NCBI GenBank assembly: GCA_902491515.1 | Contig: CABUIC010000005.1 | Span: 62,001 to 126,000, forward strand | From: an uncultured Porphyromonadaceae bacterium | GTDB taxonomy: Bacteria > Bacteroidota > Bacteroidia > Bacteroidales > Muribaculaceae | DNA: 64,000 nucleotides | Reading direction: 5' to 3' | Shown: one piece after another, positions 53,828 through 62,129 of the stretch | How the letters are laid out: every line of letters starts with the position of its first letter | How positions within the stretch are numbered: the first letter of the stretch is position 1 | Notes under the pieces: model-generated | What the model was told of the DNA's origin: nothing | What the model saw: only the letters and a program-made list of their open reading frames with translations | The model's database searches: none | Position numbers and translations under genes: made by a program

Positions 53828-54400
53828 TTGAAAAAAGGAAAAATCATTGTCATCGCCGCGCCTTCGGGCTGCGGAAAGTCCACAATCATCCGCGCCTTGC
53901 TTGACAAAGGCGACCTCGACCTCGCCTTCGCCGTCTCGGCCACCACGCGACCGCCCCGACCCGGCGAGACCGAGGGCGTCAGCTACTACTTCATGAGCGA
54001 GGAAGATTTCCGCGAAGCCATAGCCGACGGTGCTTTCGTAGAATACGAGGAGGTCTATCCGGGCCGCTTCTACGGGACTCCCCGCTCGGAAATCGAGCGG
54101 GTGACCTCCGAAGGCCACAACATTGTCCTCGACATCGACGTCAACGGAGCCCGGGGAGTCAAGGAGCTTTACGGCCCGGCGGCGCTCACAATCTTCATCG
54201 AGCCCCCGAGTGTCGACGAGCTCCGCCGCCGCCTCGAGGCCCGGGGAACGGAAAGTCCCGAGGTCATCGACGAGCGCGTGGACCGCGCCGCCTACGAGCT
54301 TGCGCAGGCCGCCCACTTCGACGCCCGGATTGTCAACGACGACCTCGACACGGCAATCTGCCAGACCCACGCCCTTATCGACGGTTTCACAAGCCTCTGA
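53828..54400 (+). CDS. gmk: Guanylate kinase
   Basis: 190 residues from the TTG at 53828 (KKGKIIVIAAPSGCGKSTII, with the P-loop GCGKS). An in-frame GTG at 53795, inside the REP, would add 11 non-conserved residues. No ATG fits, so the native start may have been lost when the REP entered, or TTG is genuine. Guanylate-kinase motifs follow: SATTRPPRPGETEGVSYYF, DIDVNGARGVKELY. Converts GMP to GDP. One base before nadD (stop 54400, ATG 54402). Confidence 0.92.
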   Translation: MKKGKIIVIAAPSGCGKSTIIRALLDKGDLDLAFAVSATTRPPRPGETEGVSYYFMSEEDFREAIADGAFVEYEEVYPGRFYGTPRSEIERVTSEGHNIVLDIDVNGARGVKELYGPAALTIFIEPPSVDELRRRLEARGTESPEVIDERVDRAAYELAQAAHFDARIVNDDLDTAICQTHALIDGFTSL

Positions 54401-54401
54401 C

Positions 54402-54977
54402 ATGCTGATCGGAATACTCGGAGGGTCCTTCAACCCCGTGCACATCGGCCACATGATGCTCGCCTCCTACCTCTCGCAGTGGGGCTACGTCGACGAAGTG
54501 TGGCTCACGCTCTCCCCGCGCAACCCCCTCAAGGAGCCGGGCGACCTCCTTCCCGACACCAAGCGTCTCGCCATGCTCTCCCTCGCCTGCCGCAACGCGC
54601 CCAAGGGAATCGACATCTGCGACCTCGAGCTCTCGATGCCGCGGCCATCCTACACCGTCAACACCCTCAGGGCGCTCCGCGAGCGCTTCCCGGAGCACAA
54701 GTTCAAGATCATTATCGGAAGCGACAACTGGCAGACCTTCAAGAAATGGCGCGAGTGGGAGACGATTCTCGCGGAGTTCGGAGTGCTCGTGTATCCCCGC
54801 CCGGGCTACCCGGTGGAGGACCGCTACGTCGACGGCATGGAAGTGGTCAACGCACCCCAGGTCCACATCTCCAGCACCTTCATCCGCAACGCCATCTCCC
54901 GCGGCAAGGACATGAGCTTCTTCCTCCCCCCGGGAGTCAACAAATACATCATCGACCACAAACTGTATATGGGATGA
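54402..54977 (+). CDS. nadD: Nicotinate-nucleotide adenylyltransferase NadD
   Basis: 191 residues. Nucleotidyltransferase motif GGSFNPVHIGHMMLA, later IIGSDNWQTFKKW and the ISSTFIRNAISRG motif. Makes deamido-NAD. Coupled to gmk. Confidence 0.95.
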   Translation: MLIGILGGSFNPVHIGHMMLASYLSQWGYVDEVWLTLSPRNPLKEPGDLLPDTKRLAMLSLACRNAPKGIDICDLELSMPRPSYTVNTLRALRERFPEHKFKIIIGSDNWQTFKKWREWETILAEFGVLVYPRPGYPVEDRYVDGMEVVNAPQVHISSTFIRNAISRGKDMSFFLPPGVNKYIIDHKLYMG

Positions 54978-55037
54978 TTCCATGAACCTTTCGTATATTC
55001 GAGGCGAAACTATGTCGTAATTAAAATCGTTCCTTCG

Positions 55038-55065
55038 GGTCGGACGCGCCATGGCGCGTCCGACC
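55038..55065. repeat. 28-base perfect palindrome, CCATGG-centred REP variant
   Basis: GGTCGGACGCGCCA paired with itself around CATG: the same centre and GGACG..CGTCC arms as the copy at 44283, without a clear GTAG foot. In the spacer between nadD and the DUF5063 gene. Confidence 0.7.
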
Positions 55066-55112
55066 GGCCAATAATATTTTTCACACCTTTACATATAAAC
55101 TACATTTAGCAA

Positions 55113-55649
55113 ATGACTGACCCTCAGAATATCACCCGGAGCGGGATTGCGCTTGTGGCGCTTTGCCACGAATACTGCATGACCGTTGACGGCGCCGAAG
55201 AGGCGGGGTCCGCCGCGGAACTTGCCCGGCGCCTTCTCGGCCTCCTCCCCCGCATCTACATCACGGCCTTCGATATCCCCGACACTCCCGAAGAAGACGA
55301 AGACTTCCCCGGCAGCCTTGACGAAGAACAATACACGGCTGTTGCGGCCTCGCTGGCCCGCGTCTTCGGCGAGCACGACACATACCTCGAGACATTCCAC
55401 GAGGACATGAAGTATTCCGACACGCCGATAGCGGCGTCGCTGGGAGAGCAGCTCGCCGACCTCTACCAGGCCTTCTACGACTTCACACAGACGGCCCGCG
55501 AGCTCCCCGCCGACTCTCTCGGAGGCACCGTGACCGAAATGGCAATACGCTTCCGCGACTACTGGAGCCAGACCCTCTGCAACGCCCTCAAAGTACTCAA
55601 CTCGCTCTATACCTCCGGAGCGCTTGACAACGAAGAATCATATGACTGA
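55113..55649 (+). CDS. DUF5063 family protein
   Basis: 178 residues, acidic and helical, with LLPRIYITAFDIPDTPEEDEDF and a later AIRFRDYWSQTLCNALKVLNSLY, typical of DUF5063 proteins of Bacteroidota. Function unknown. Overlaps the aminopeptidase gene by 8 bases. Confidence 0.75.
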   Translation: MTDPQNITRSGIALVALCHEYCMTVDGAEEAGSAAELARRLLGLLPRIYITAFDIPDTPEEDEDFPGSLDEEQYTAVAASLARVFGEHDTYLETFHEDMKYSDTPIAASLGEQLADLYQAFYDFTQTARELPADSLGGTVTEMAIRFRDYWSQTLCNALKVLNSLYTSGALDNEESYD

Positions 55650-56940
55650 AGAAATCAAAGACCTCTGCGCCTTCCTCGACGCGGCGCCCGTGAATTTTCT
55701 TGCCGTCGCCGAACTGCGCCGGCGCCTCGACGCCGCCGGCTTCCGCCAGCTGCGTCCCGAAGACAGCTGGGACCTGAGACCCGGCGACAGACGCTATATC
55801 ACGCGCAACGGCTCGGCCCTCTTCGCCTTCATCGTAGGTGAAGGGCCCGTTGCCGAAAACGGCTTCCACATCATCTCGAGCCACTGCGACTCGCCCTGCT
55901 TCCGCGTGAAGCCCAATGCCGAAATCCTCTGCGACGGCGGCATCGTCAAGATCAACACCGAAGTCTACGGCGGTCCTATTCTCTACACCTGGTTCGACCG
56001 GCCCCTCTCGCTCGCCGGACGCGTGATTATGCGCTCTGATGACCCTCTGTTCCCCGAGACGCACCTCATTCGCTTCGAGCATCCGCTCCTGACCATCCCC
56101 CACCTCGCCATCCACTTCAACCGCGCCGTCAACGAGGGCAATCCCCTCTCCAAGCAGAAAGACATGCTCCCCGTGCTCGGCAAAATAGGCCCCGGAGAGA
56201 GCCCCAAGGGCCTCCTGCGGCGCATCGTGGCCGATAAGCTCGGAGTCGACGAGGAGCGCATACTCGATTATGATTTAAGCCTCTACGACACCACTCCTGC
56301 GGGCACTGTCGGACTCAACGCTGAATTCATCTGCTCCGGGCGCCTCGACGACCTCTCGATGGTCCACGCCTCGCTCACGGCGCTTTTAGGCGAAGCCGAC
56401 AGGCCCTCGGGCGCCACGCGCGTCATGGCCGTTTTCGACAACGAAGAGACCGGCTCCGGCACAAAGCAGGGGGCGGGCTCGCCCGAACTCGACTACCTCC
56501 TGCGCCGCATCGCCGCATCCCAGGGCGCCGGAGAAGAGGACTACTACCGCGCCGTGGCGCGCTCCTTCATGATTTCGGCGGACAATGCCCACGGCGTGCA
56601 TCCCAACTACGCCGAGAAACAGGACCCAACGAACCATCCGACACTCGGCGACGGCCCCTGCATCAAGGTGAACGCCAACTGCAAATACATGACCGACGCC
56701 GACTCAGCCGCGGTGTTCCGTCGCCTCTGCGAACTGGCGGGAGCGCCATGTCAGGACTTCGTCAACCACTCGGACGTGGCCGGCGGCTCTACCCTCGGCA
56801 ATATCCTCACCTCGCAGATACCCCTGCGCGGCGTGGACATGGGCGCGCCGCTGTGGGCGATGCACTCTGTCAGAGAGACGGCATCCTGCGCCGACCATCT
56901 GGCCACAATCCGCGTTTTCCGCGAATTTTTCAGGCAATAA
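55642..56940 (+). CDS. M18-family aminopeptidase
   Basis: 432 residues from the ATG at 55642. Metal-ligand regions: FHIISSHCDSPCFRVKP, LDDLSMVHASLTAL, the acidic FDNEETGSGTKQGAGS and a late His in the NHSDVAGGSTLG segment. M18 enzymes remove acidic N-terminal residues; cytosolic, dodecameric. Length is normal. Confidence 0.93.
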   Translation: MTEEIKDLCAFLDAAPVNFLAVAELRRRLDAAGFRQLRPEDSWDLRPGDRRYITRNGSALFAFIVGEGPVAENGFHIISSHCDSPCFRVKPNAEILCDGGIVKINTEVYGGPILYTWFDRPLSLAGRVIMRSDDPLFPETHLIRFEHPLLTIPHLAIHFNRAVNEGNPLSKQKDMLPVLGKIGPGESPKGLLRRIVADKLGVDEERILDYDLSLYDTTPAGTVGLNAEFICSGRLDDLSMVHASLTALLGEADRPSGATRVMAVFDNEETGSGTKQGAGSPELDYLLRRIAASQGAGEEDYYRAVARSFMISADNAHGVHPNYAEKQDPTNHPTLGDGPCIKVNANCKYMTDADSAAVFRRLCELAGAPCQDFVNHSDVAGGSTLGNILTSQIPLRGVDMGAPLWAMHSVRETASCADHLATIRVFREFFRQ

Positions 56941-56965
56941 GCTTGCACATTCGGGCTTTTATGTT

Positions 56966-56973
56966 TAAATTTG
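56966..56973 (+). promoter_or_regulatory. Promoter of the DUF805 gene
   Basis: TTG at 56943, 20 bases, TAAATTTG, then the ATG 24 bases on. Confidence 0.6.
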
Positions 56974-56996
56974 CCAAAATTTAACATCAATACACA

Positions 56997-57500
56997 ATGC
57001 CAAACAACGTAGACTTCATCACGGCGGTAAAAATGTTCTTCATGAACTACGCCAACTTCCGCGGACGTTCCACCCGCGCCGAATACTGGTGGGCCATGCT
57101 CGGAATATTCCTCATCAGCCTTATTCTCGGCTGGATAAGCGACACCCTCTCGGGCATCTTCTCTCTGGCCATCATCATCCCCTCGCTTGCCATCCTCACC
57201 CGTCGTTTCCACGACATCGGCAAGAGCGGATGGTGGGTAGTCGGCCTTTATGCCGCCAACATCATCGGTGCTGTGCTCATGTTCGGAGGCGTATTCGGTG
57301 CGATTGCCAGCGGCGCACTCTCTGTGACTCAAATGGAATCCGACCCCACGGCCCTCTATACCGCTATGGCCGGCAGCGCCGCAACAATGTCCATCGGCGG
57401 TATCCTCGTTCTTGCTGCGAGCATCACGAGTCTCGTCTTCTGCGTTACCAAGAGCGCTCCCGACAACCAGTACGGCCCGGACCCCTATGGCGCTGAATAA
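56997..57500 (+). CDS. DUF805 family membrane protein
   Basis: 167 residues. FFMNYANFRGRSTRAEYWW is the DUF805 opening; about four membrane helices; RRFHDIGKSGWWVVGL is the conserved loop. Role unknown. Followed by a terminator. Confidence 0.88.
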   Translation: MPNNVDFITAVKMFFMNYANFRGRSTRAEYWWAMLGIFLISLILGWISDTLSGIFSLAIIIPSLAILTRRFHDIGKSGWWVVGLYAANIIGAVLMFGGVFGAIASGALSVTQMESDPTALYTAMAGSAATMSIGGILVLAASITSLVFCVTKSAPDNQYGPDPYGAE

Positions 57501-57530
57501 TTCCTCTGCTCATCCAACAATCATATAATC

Positions 57531-57557
57531 AGGGCCGCGCATTGTCGCGGCCTTGTT
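57531..57557 (+). terminator. Intrinsic terminator after the DUF805 gene
   Basis: AGGGCCGCG / CGCGGCCTT stem, CATTGT loop, then GTTTG. Confidence 0.75.
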
Positions 57558-57585
57558 TGATTAAAAACGAAACAGCGAGGGAGTT

Positions 57586-57613
57586 GCAAAATCGCGAAAT
57601 CAACTATCGATTG
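57586..57613 (+). repeat. REP-arm remnant without hairpin
   Basis: gttgcaaaatcgcgaaatca, then actatcgattgg: resembles the arm upstream of the REP at 53777 (ttgcaaatcctcg ... caattatcgaattg) but the hairpin is absent. Confidence 0.4.
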
Positions 57614-57634
57614 GCCCACATAATTTGAGGTTTA

Positions 57635-58771
57635 ATGTTCCGAATTAAATTTATAATATTTACCGCATTAATCGCAATACTGCCCTCGTGCCGACCGGGC
57701 GGCGGGGGCGAGTTCGCGACTGACGGGATGGAGGCCGCTGACACCCTCACGCTCCACTCGCGGCTCCTCACCATAGCCGAACTTCCCGAAAGTCCGGCTA
57801 CGCTCGTCGACATCCGGAGTCCCTGGGACTCTGCGGCCTATCTGGCCCGCTATGTCCTCGTGCCACGCGATTCCGTCCTCCCGGAAAATCTTCCCGATAA
57901 CCGGACGCTTCTGCGCACGCCCCTGGAGAGCGCCGCGGTGTTCTCCTCAGTCCATACCTCCGCTATGGCCGAGCTCGGTGCACTCGGAGCGCTCTCCGCC
58001 GTGGCCGACGGCCGGTTTTTCCTACCCGGCGACACCGTCCGGACCCTTCTGGAAGCAGGAAAGATTAGCGATGTCGGCGCCGCGGCGTCGCCCTCGCTCG
58101 AGAAACTCATAGCCTCACGGGCGCAGGCCGTACTTCTGAGCCCGATGCAGGGAATCCAGCTCCCGGCGCTGCCTCCTAAGGCCGTGGCCATCCCCATGGC
58201 CGATTACCTCGAGACGTCGCCCATAGGCCGCGCCGAGTGGATATTGCTCATAGGCAAACTCTTCGGAAAAGACAAGGAAGCGGCCGGAATTCTCGACAAA
58301 GTGGTAAACGATTACTGCGACCTTCAGTTCAAGGCAGCCCTGACCTCCGAGCGTCCGCTCGTGATTACAGAAACAGAATACGGAGGCGCGTGGTATGTGC
58401 CTGCCGGAGACAGCTATATGTCGCACATAATAAGGGACGCGGGAGCGCGTACACCCTGGTCCGACACTCCCGGCACGGGCTCGCTGACCCTCAACATGGA
58501 GCGGGTACTCGCCGAGGGCTCGGAGGCCGACTACTGGCTCATCCGCAGCTACGGCCCCACCACCCTCTCCTCCCTGAAAGCCGCCAATCCGCTCAACGCT
58601 AAATTCAAGGCGTGGCGAGAAGGGGGAGTCTATTTCTGCGACACCAGCGAGAAACCCATCTTCAACGACGTGGCATTCCACCCTGAGCGCGTCCTCGCCG
58701 ATATGATTGCCATATTCCATCCGTCGGCGCTTCCCGACCATCAATCAAGATACTACAGCCAAGTCCGCTGA
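57635..58771 (+). CDS. ABC importer substrate-binding lipoprotein (BtuF/FhuD type)
   Basis: 378 residues, lipobox (TALIAILPSC). Periplasmic-binding fold of the TroA/BtuF class: LARYVLVPRDSVLPENL, VFSSVHTSAMAELGALGAL, LGVPS-like AVLLSPMQGIQLPALP, then WILLIGKLFGKDKEAAGIL. Ligand could be cobalamin, haem or a siderophore; the cobalamin operon elsewhere in the window makes B12 plausible, but no riboswitch is seen here. The stop overlaps the permease start (TGATG). Confidence 0.85.
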   Translation: MFRIKFIIFTALIAILPSCRPGGGGEFATDGMEAADTLTLHSRLLTIAELPESPATLVDIRSPWDSAAYLARYVLVPRDSVLPENLPDNRTLLRTPLESAAVFSSVHTSAMAELGALGALSAVADGRFFLPGDTVRTLLEAGKISDVGAAASPSLEKLIASRAQAVLLSPMQGIQLPALPPKAVAIPMADYLETSPIGRAEWILLIGKLFGKDKEAAGILDKVVNDYCDLQFKAALTSERPLVITETEYGGAWYVPAGDSYMSHIIRDAGARTPWSDTPGTGSLTLNMERVLAEGSEADYWLIRSYGPTTLSSLKAANPLNAKFKAWREGGVYFCDTSEKPIFNDVAFHPERVLADMIAIFHPSALPDHQSRYYSQVR

Positions 58772-59778
58772 TGCGCACACGTCTGACCCTCATCGTGCTT
58801 ACCGTCTGCATCCTGCTGCTCGTACCGGCAGGGCTGCTCCTCGGCAGTGTCGAAATTCCGGCCGCCGAAGTGTTCGGCGCGCTTTCGGGCGCAGGAGGCG
58901 AGGATGACGTCACACGCATCATCGTCATGGAGACGCGCCTTCCGGCCGTGGCCTGCGCGGCACTCGCGGGAATGGCACTGGCAATCGCCGGACTGCTGAT
59001 GCAGACGGCTTTCTCGAATCCCCTCGCGGGTCCCTCGATAATGGGAATCAGCACCGGGGCCAGCCTCGGCGTGGCGCTCGTGCTTCTCGCCTTCCCCACG
59101 GCCCTCGGCCTCTGGGGGCGCCTTGCCACGGTCGGCAGCGCCTTTGCGGGCGCGATGGCCGTCATGGCCGTGCTAATAATCTTTTCAAGCCTCGTCAGGA
59201 GCTCCCCACTGCTGCTCATCGTGGGCATACTCATAGGCTACCTCGCCTCGTCGGCAATATCGCTCCTCAACTTCTTCGCCTCGTCGGACAGCGTCCACGC
59301 CTATGTCCTGTGGGGCCTCGGCAGCTTCTCGGGTCTCCCGCTCGCCGACCTCCCGCTCTTCGCAGGACTCTGCCTTCTCTTCACGGCCCTCACGGCCTTC
59401 TTCGTCAAGCCTCTCGACGCCCTTCTGCTCGGCGAGCGCTACGCAGCGAATGTGGGCGTGCGCGTGGGGCGCGTGCGCACCATGCTCCTCGGCGTCTCCG
59501 GAGCGCTGACGGCCACCGTGACAGCCTGGTGCGGGCCGGTCGGGTTCATAGGCCTCGCCGTACCGCACATCGCGCGCCTGATGCTCGGGAGCAACGCCCA
59601 CTCCCGCCTCCTGCCCGCCACCGCCCTCTGCGGGGCGGCCACCGGCCTTATCTGCCAGGTGCTTTCAACCGCCCCGGCGCTCACGCGGGGCGTAATTCCT
59701 ATAAACGCCATAACGCCCCTGGTCGGCGTACCGGTGATTGTCTACGTGCTCCTCCGGCGCAAGAAAAACAGCTTATGA
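58771..59778 (+). CDS. FecCD/BtuC-type ABC permease
   Basis: 335 residues, about ten membrane helices. Family motifs are LPAVACAALAGMALAIAGLLMQ, NPLAGPSIMGISTGAS and CGPVGFIGLAVPHIARLMLG. Imports iron complexes or cobalamin. Overlaps its neighbours on both sides. Confidence 0.93.
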   Translation: MRTRLTLIVLTVCILLLVPAGLLLGSVEIPAAEVFGALSGAGGEDDVTRIIVMETRLPAVACAALAGMALAIAGLLMQTAFSNPLAGPSIMGISTGASLGVALVLLAFPTALGLWGRLATVGSAFAGAMAVMAVLIIFSSLVRSSPLLLIVGILIGYLASSAISLLNFFASSDSVHAYVLWGLGSFSGLPLADLPLFAGLCLLFTALTAFFVKPLDALLLGERYAANVGVRVGRVRTMLLGVSGALTATVTAWCGPVGFIGLAVPHIARLMLGSNAHSRLLPATALCGAATGLICQVLSTAPALTRGVIPINAITPLVGVPVIVYVLLRRKKNSL

Positions 59779-60536
59779 ACCACGCCATCCTCCGTACCGA
59801 AAACCTCAGCGTCGGCTACCGCCACGGACATGCAGTGCTCGAAAAGCTGGAACTCGGCCTCATGCCCGGGCATATCGCCGTGCTCGCCGGGGCCAACGGC
59901 ACGGGAAAGTCCACCCTGCTTAACACCCTCAGCGGAGCGCTGAAGCCCCTTGGAGGACGCATCGAAATCGCCGGGCAGGACCTCGCTCGAATTTCACGCG
60001 CCGGTCTCTCGCGAATGCTCTCGATAGTCACCACCGACCCTACCCTTGCGGGAGGACTGACAGTAGCCGAGACCGTGGCCATCGGACGTCAGCCGTATAC
60101 AGGCGTTTTCGGACGCCTCGACGCCGTGGACAGGCGTATCGTTGCCGAAGCCATGGAAGCCACGGGCATAGCCGAAAAGGCCGGATGCCAACTCGCGGAA
60201 CTCAGCGACGGCGAGAGGCAGAAGGCCATGATTGCTCGCGCCGTGGCCCAGCGGACTCCGCTGATGCTCCTCGACGAGCCGACGAATTTCCTCGACGTGG
60301 CCGCGAGGATTGACATCATGAATCTTCTCCGGCGCCTGGTCGACAGTTCCGAAGGCCGCATGGGTGTGCTCCTCTCCACCCACGACCTCGCGGCGGCACT
60401 CGCCGTGGCCGACGACGTATGGGCCATCGACGCCGTGAGACACACCGTCGAGACCGGTCCGCGCGACACGCCCGGCCTTCTCGACATTCCCTTCGCCCAC
60501 CGGGGCATAAACGCACAGCAACTCCTTTCACACTGA
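59775..60536 (+). CDS. ABC transporter ATPase (BtuD/FecE type)
   Basis: 253 residues from the overlapping ATG. Walker A GANGTGKST, signature LSDGERQ (S-D-G-E in place of S-G-G-E), Walker B LMLLDEPTNFLD, switch His in STHDLAAA. Energises the permease. Confidence 0.94.
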   Translation: MNHAILRTENLSVGYRHGHAVLEKLELGLMPGHIAVLAGANGTGKSTLLNTLSGALKPLGGRIEIAGQDLARISRAGLSRMLSIVTTDPTLAGGLTVAETVAIGRQPYTGVFGRLDAVDRRIVAEAMEATGIAEKAGCQLAELSDGERQKAMIARAVAQRTPLMLLDEPTNFLDVAARIDIMNLLRRLVDSSEGRMGVLLSTHDLAAALAVADDVWAIDAVRHTVETGPRDTPGLLDIPFAHRGINAQQLLSH

Positions 60537-60549
60537 ATACCTGAACAAT

Positions 60550-61296
60550 ATGCTGATAAAAGAATTTGAAAACCGCGCCACGGTGCGCAAGTTCGACAAG
60601 TCGCGGCACATCCCCGAAGAGCTTCTCGAAGAGCTTCTTCAGGCCGCCTCCCATGCTCCCACCACGGGCAACATGCAGCTCTACAGCGTGATAATCACCC
60701 GCGACCCGGAGGAAAAGAAGCGTCTGGCACCACTCCACTTCAACCAGCCTACGGTCGAGGGCTGCGACGTGCTGCTGACCTTCTGCGCGGACTTCCGGCG
60801 CTTCGAGGCCTGGTGCGAGGCCCGAAAAGCCGAACCGGGCTACCGGAATTTCCATTCCTTCATCACGGCGCTCATCGACACGACAATTTTCGCCCAGCAG
60901 TTCGCGACGCTCGCGGAGCTTAACAACATAGGCTCGTGCTACTTAGGTACAGCTACATACTCCGCCGAGGCCATAGGCGAGGTGCTCGGCGTCCCCGAGC
61001 GCGTAGTGCCCGTAATATGCCTCGCCGTCGGCTATCCCGAGGGCGGCTTCCCGGCGCCGACAGACCGTCTGCCCGTCGAGGGCATAATCCATCACGAGCG
61101 CTACAAGGACTACACCCCGGAGGACATCGACCGTATCTTCGGTCCGAAGGAAGCCCTTCCCGAAAATCGTAATTTCGTAGAAATAAACCAGAAGGAGACA
61201 CTGGCTCAGATTTTCACCGACATCCGCTACCCCCGCGACCTCAACGAGCAGATTTCCGAAGCCTTCGCACGATACATCGAAAAACAAGGATTCTGA
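60550..61296 (+). CDS. Nitroreductase-family NAD(P)H oxidoreductase
   Basis: 248 residues. The FMN-binding N-terminus ENRATVRKFDKSRHIPEELL and the middle NIGSCYLGTATYSAEAIGEVL, VVPVICLAVGYPEG fit the NfsA-like group. The C-terminal ~60 residues extend past the core. Follows the ABC genes by 13 bases and may be co-transcribed; could reduce a corrin or metal ligand, but this is a guess. Confidence 0.88.
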   Translation: MLIKEFENRATVRKFDKSRHIPEELLEELLQAASHAPTTGNMQLYSVIITRDPEEKKRLAPLHFNQPTVEGCDVLLTFCADFRRFEAWCEARKAEPGYRNFHSFITALIDTTIFAQQFATLAELNNIGSCYLGTATYSAEAIGEVLGVPERVVPVICLAVGYPEGGFPAPTDRLPVEGIIHHERYKDYTPEDIDRIFGPKEALPENRNFVEINQKETLAQIFTDIRYPRDLNEQISEAFARYIEKQGF

Positions 61297-61379
61297 CATA
61301 AAATACCGTACCTCGAAAAAAAGGTCGGCTCCTGCGTATATATGCTGTCTGACGTGGATTTCAGTCCCCTGAATAGTAA

Positions 61380-61517
61380 GCACATCAGGCACAGCCCGCA
61401 GACACCCCGACCGAATACTACACCCCGACGGGCCTCCGCCTCCCCGCAGCTCCCACCGCCCCCGGCCTCTACATCCGCCACCAAGGCCCGAAGGCCGAGA
61501 AGATTCTGATACAGTAA
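61380..61517 (+). pseudogene. Orphan C-terminal fragment of a T9SS-sorted protein
   Basis: A 45-codon frame between stops ends YYTPTGLRLPAAPTAPGLYIRHQGPKAEKILIQ. The layout Y-(x)-G-R/L-x-x-P-x-x-PG-x-YI-x-x-x-G-x(4-5)-K-I matches the ends of the exported proteins at 11568 and 12552. No start codon or preceding domain remains. Confidence 0.7.
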
Positions 61518-61534
61518 AGGTCAACCCACTATAG

Positions 61535-61570
61535 ATACAGGCTGCGTGAAGATGCAGCCTGTATTTTTGT
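61535..61570 (+). terminator. Intrinsic terminator
   Basis: ATACAGGCTGC pairs with GCAGCCTGTAT, then TTTTTG; it follows the sorting-domain stump and probably ended the lost gene. Confidence 0.85.
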
Positions 61571-61640
61571 TTAATTACTTTTTTAAAATAAATTCCACTG
61601 AGGGGTTGAGTTTTGCGAAAGCTATGTGTCTAATTAGTGT

Positions 61641-62129
61641 ATGACGAACAGAAACGACATAGAGCAGCTATTCAAAGCACATTATGCGCAGATGTACCGT
61701 CTGGCAACGGCTCTTCTGCACGACGATGATCTTGCGCGCGACATCGTTCATGATGTTTTTGCATCGTTGCTTGACAGTCAGACAAGCCTCCATATCAGCG
61801 GAGGCTATCTGTTAAACGCGGTCAGGAACCGTAGCCTTAACCATATCCGCGACTGCGAGATCCATCAGCGCATAGCCAATCGATACTTCCTTGATAGTGA
61901 GGAGTACGACAGTGAGCGATGGCCCGACGATGAAACGATAGCACGGATTTACAGCCTGATACGCAATGAAATTTCTGCACAGGCGAAGCGCGTCATTGAA
62001 TTGCGCTTTTCCGACGGTATGCCATTCGCTCGTATTGCAGCCGAAATGGGTATAAGCGAGACTGCCGTTTACCGTCATCTTAGCAATGCACTAAAAGTCA
62101 TCCGTAAAAAACTCAACGAAAATGGATAA
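61641..62129 (+). CDS. ECF-type RNA polymerase sigma factor
   Basis: 162 residues. Region 2: FKAHYAQMYRLATALLHDDDLARDIVHDVF; region 4: RVIELRFSDGMPFARIAAEMGISETAVYRHLSNALKVIRK. Typical Bacteroidota ECF sigma of a cell-surface signalling set; its anti-sigma overlaps by 8 bases. Codon and base use are clearly more AT-rich than upstream genes. Confidence 0.95.
   Translation: MTNRNDIEQLFKAHYAQMYRLATALLHDDDLARDIVHDVFASLLDSQTSLHISGGYLLNAVRNRSLNHIRDCEIHQRIANRYFLDSEEYDSERWPDDETIARIYSLIRNEISAQAKRVIELRFSDGMPFARIAAEMGISETAVYRHLSNALKVIRKKLNENG

Larger units (their letters stand above)
61297..61640. other. Intergenic region with a gene stump and a terminator
   Basis: 344 bases. It holds the sorting-domain fragment at 61380-61517 and the hairpin at 61535-61570. 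The stretch before the sigma gene is AT-rich, but I see no clean TAnnTTTG promoter there. Confidence 0.6.

Noticed and set aside
60550..61296. BluB (DMB synthase) identity for the nitroreductase
   Set aside because: General nitroreductase features only; the C-terminal extension and the NIGSCYLG segment fit NfsA-like enzymes, and nothing specific to BluB was seen.
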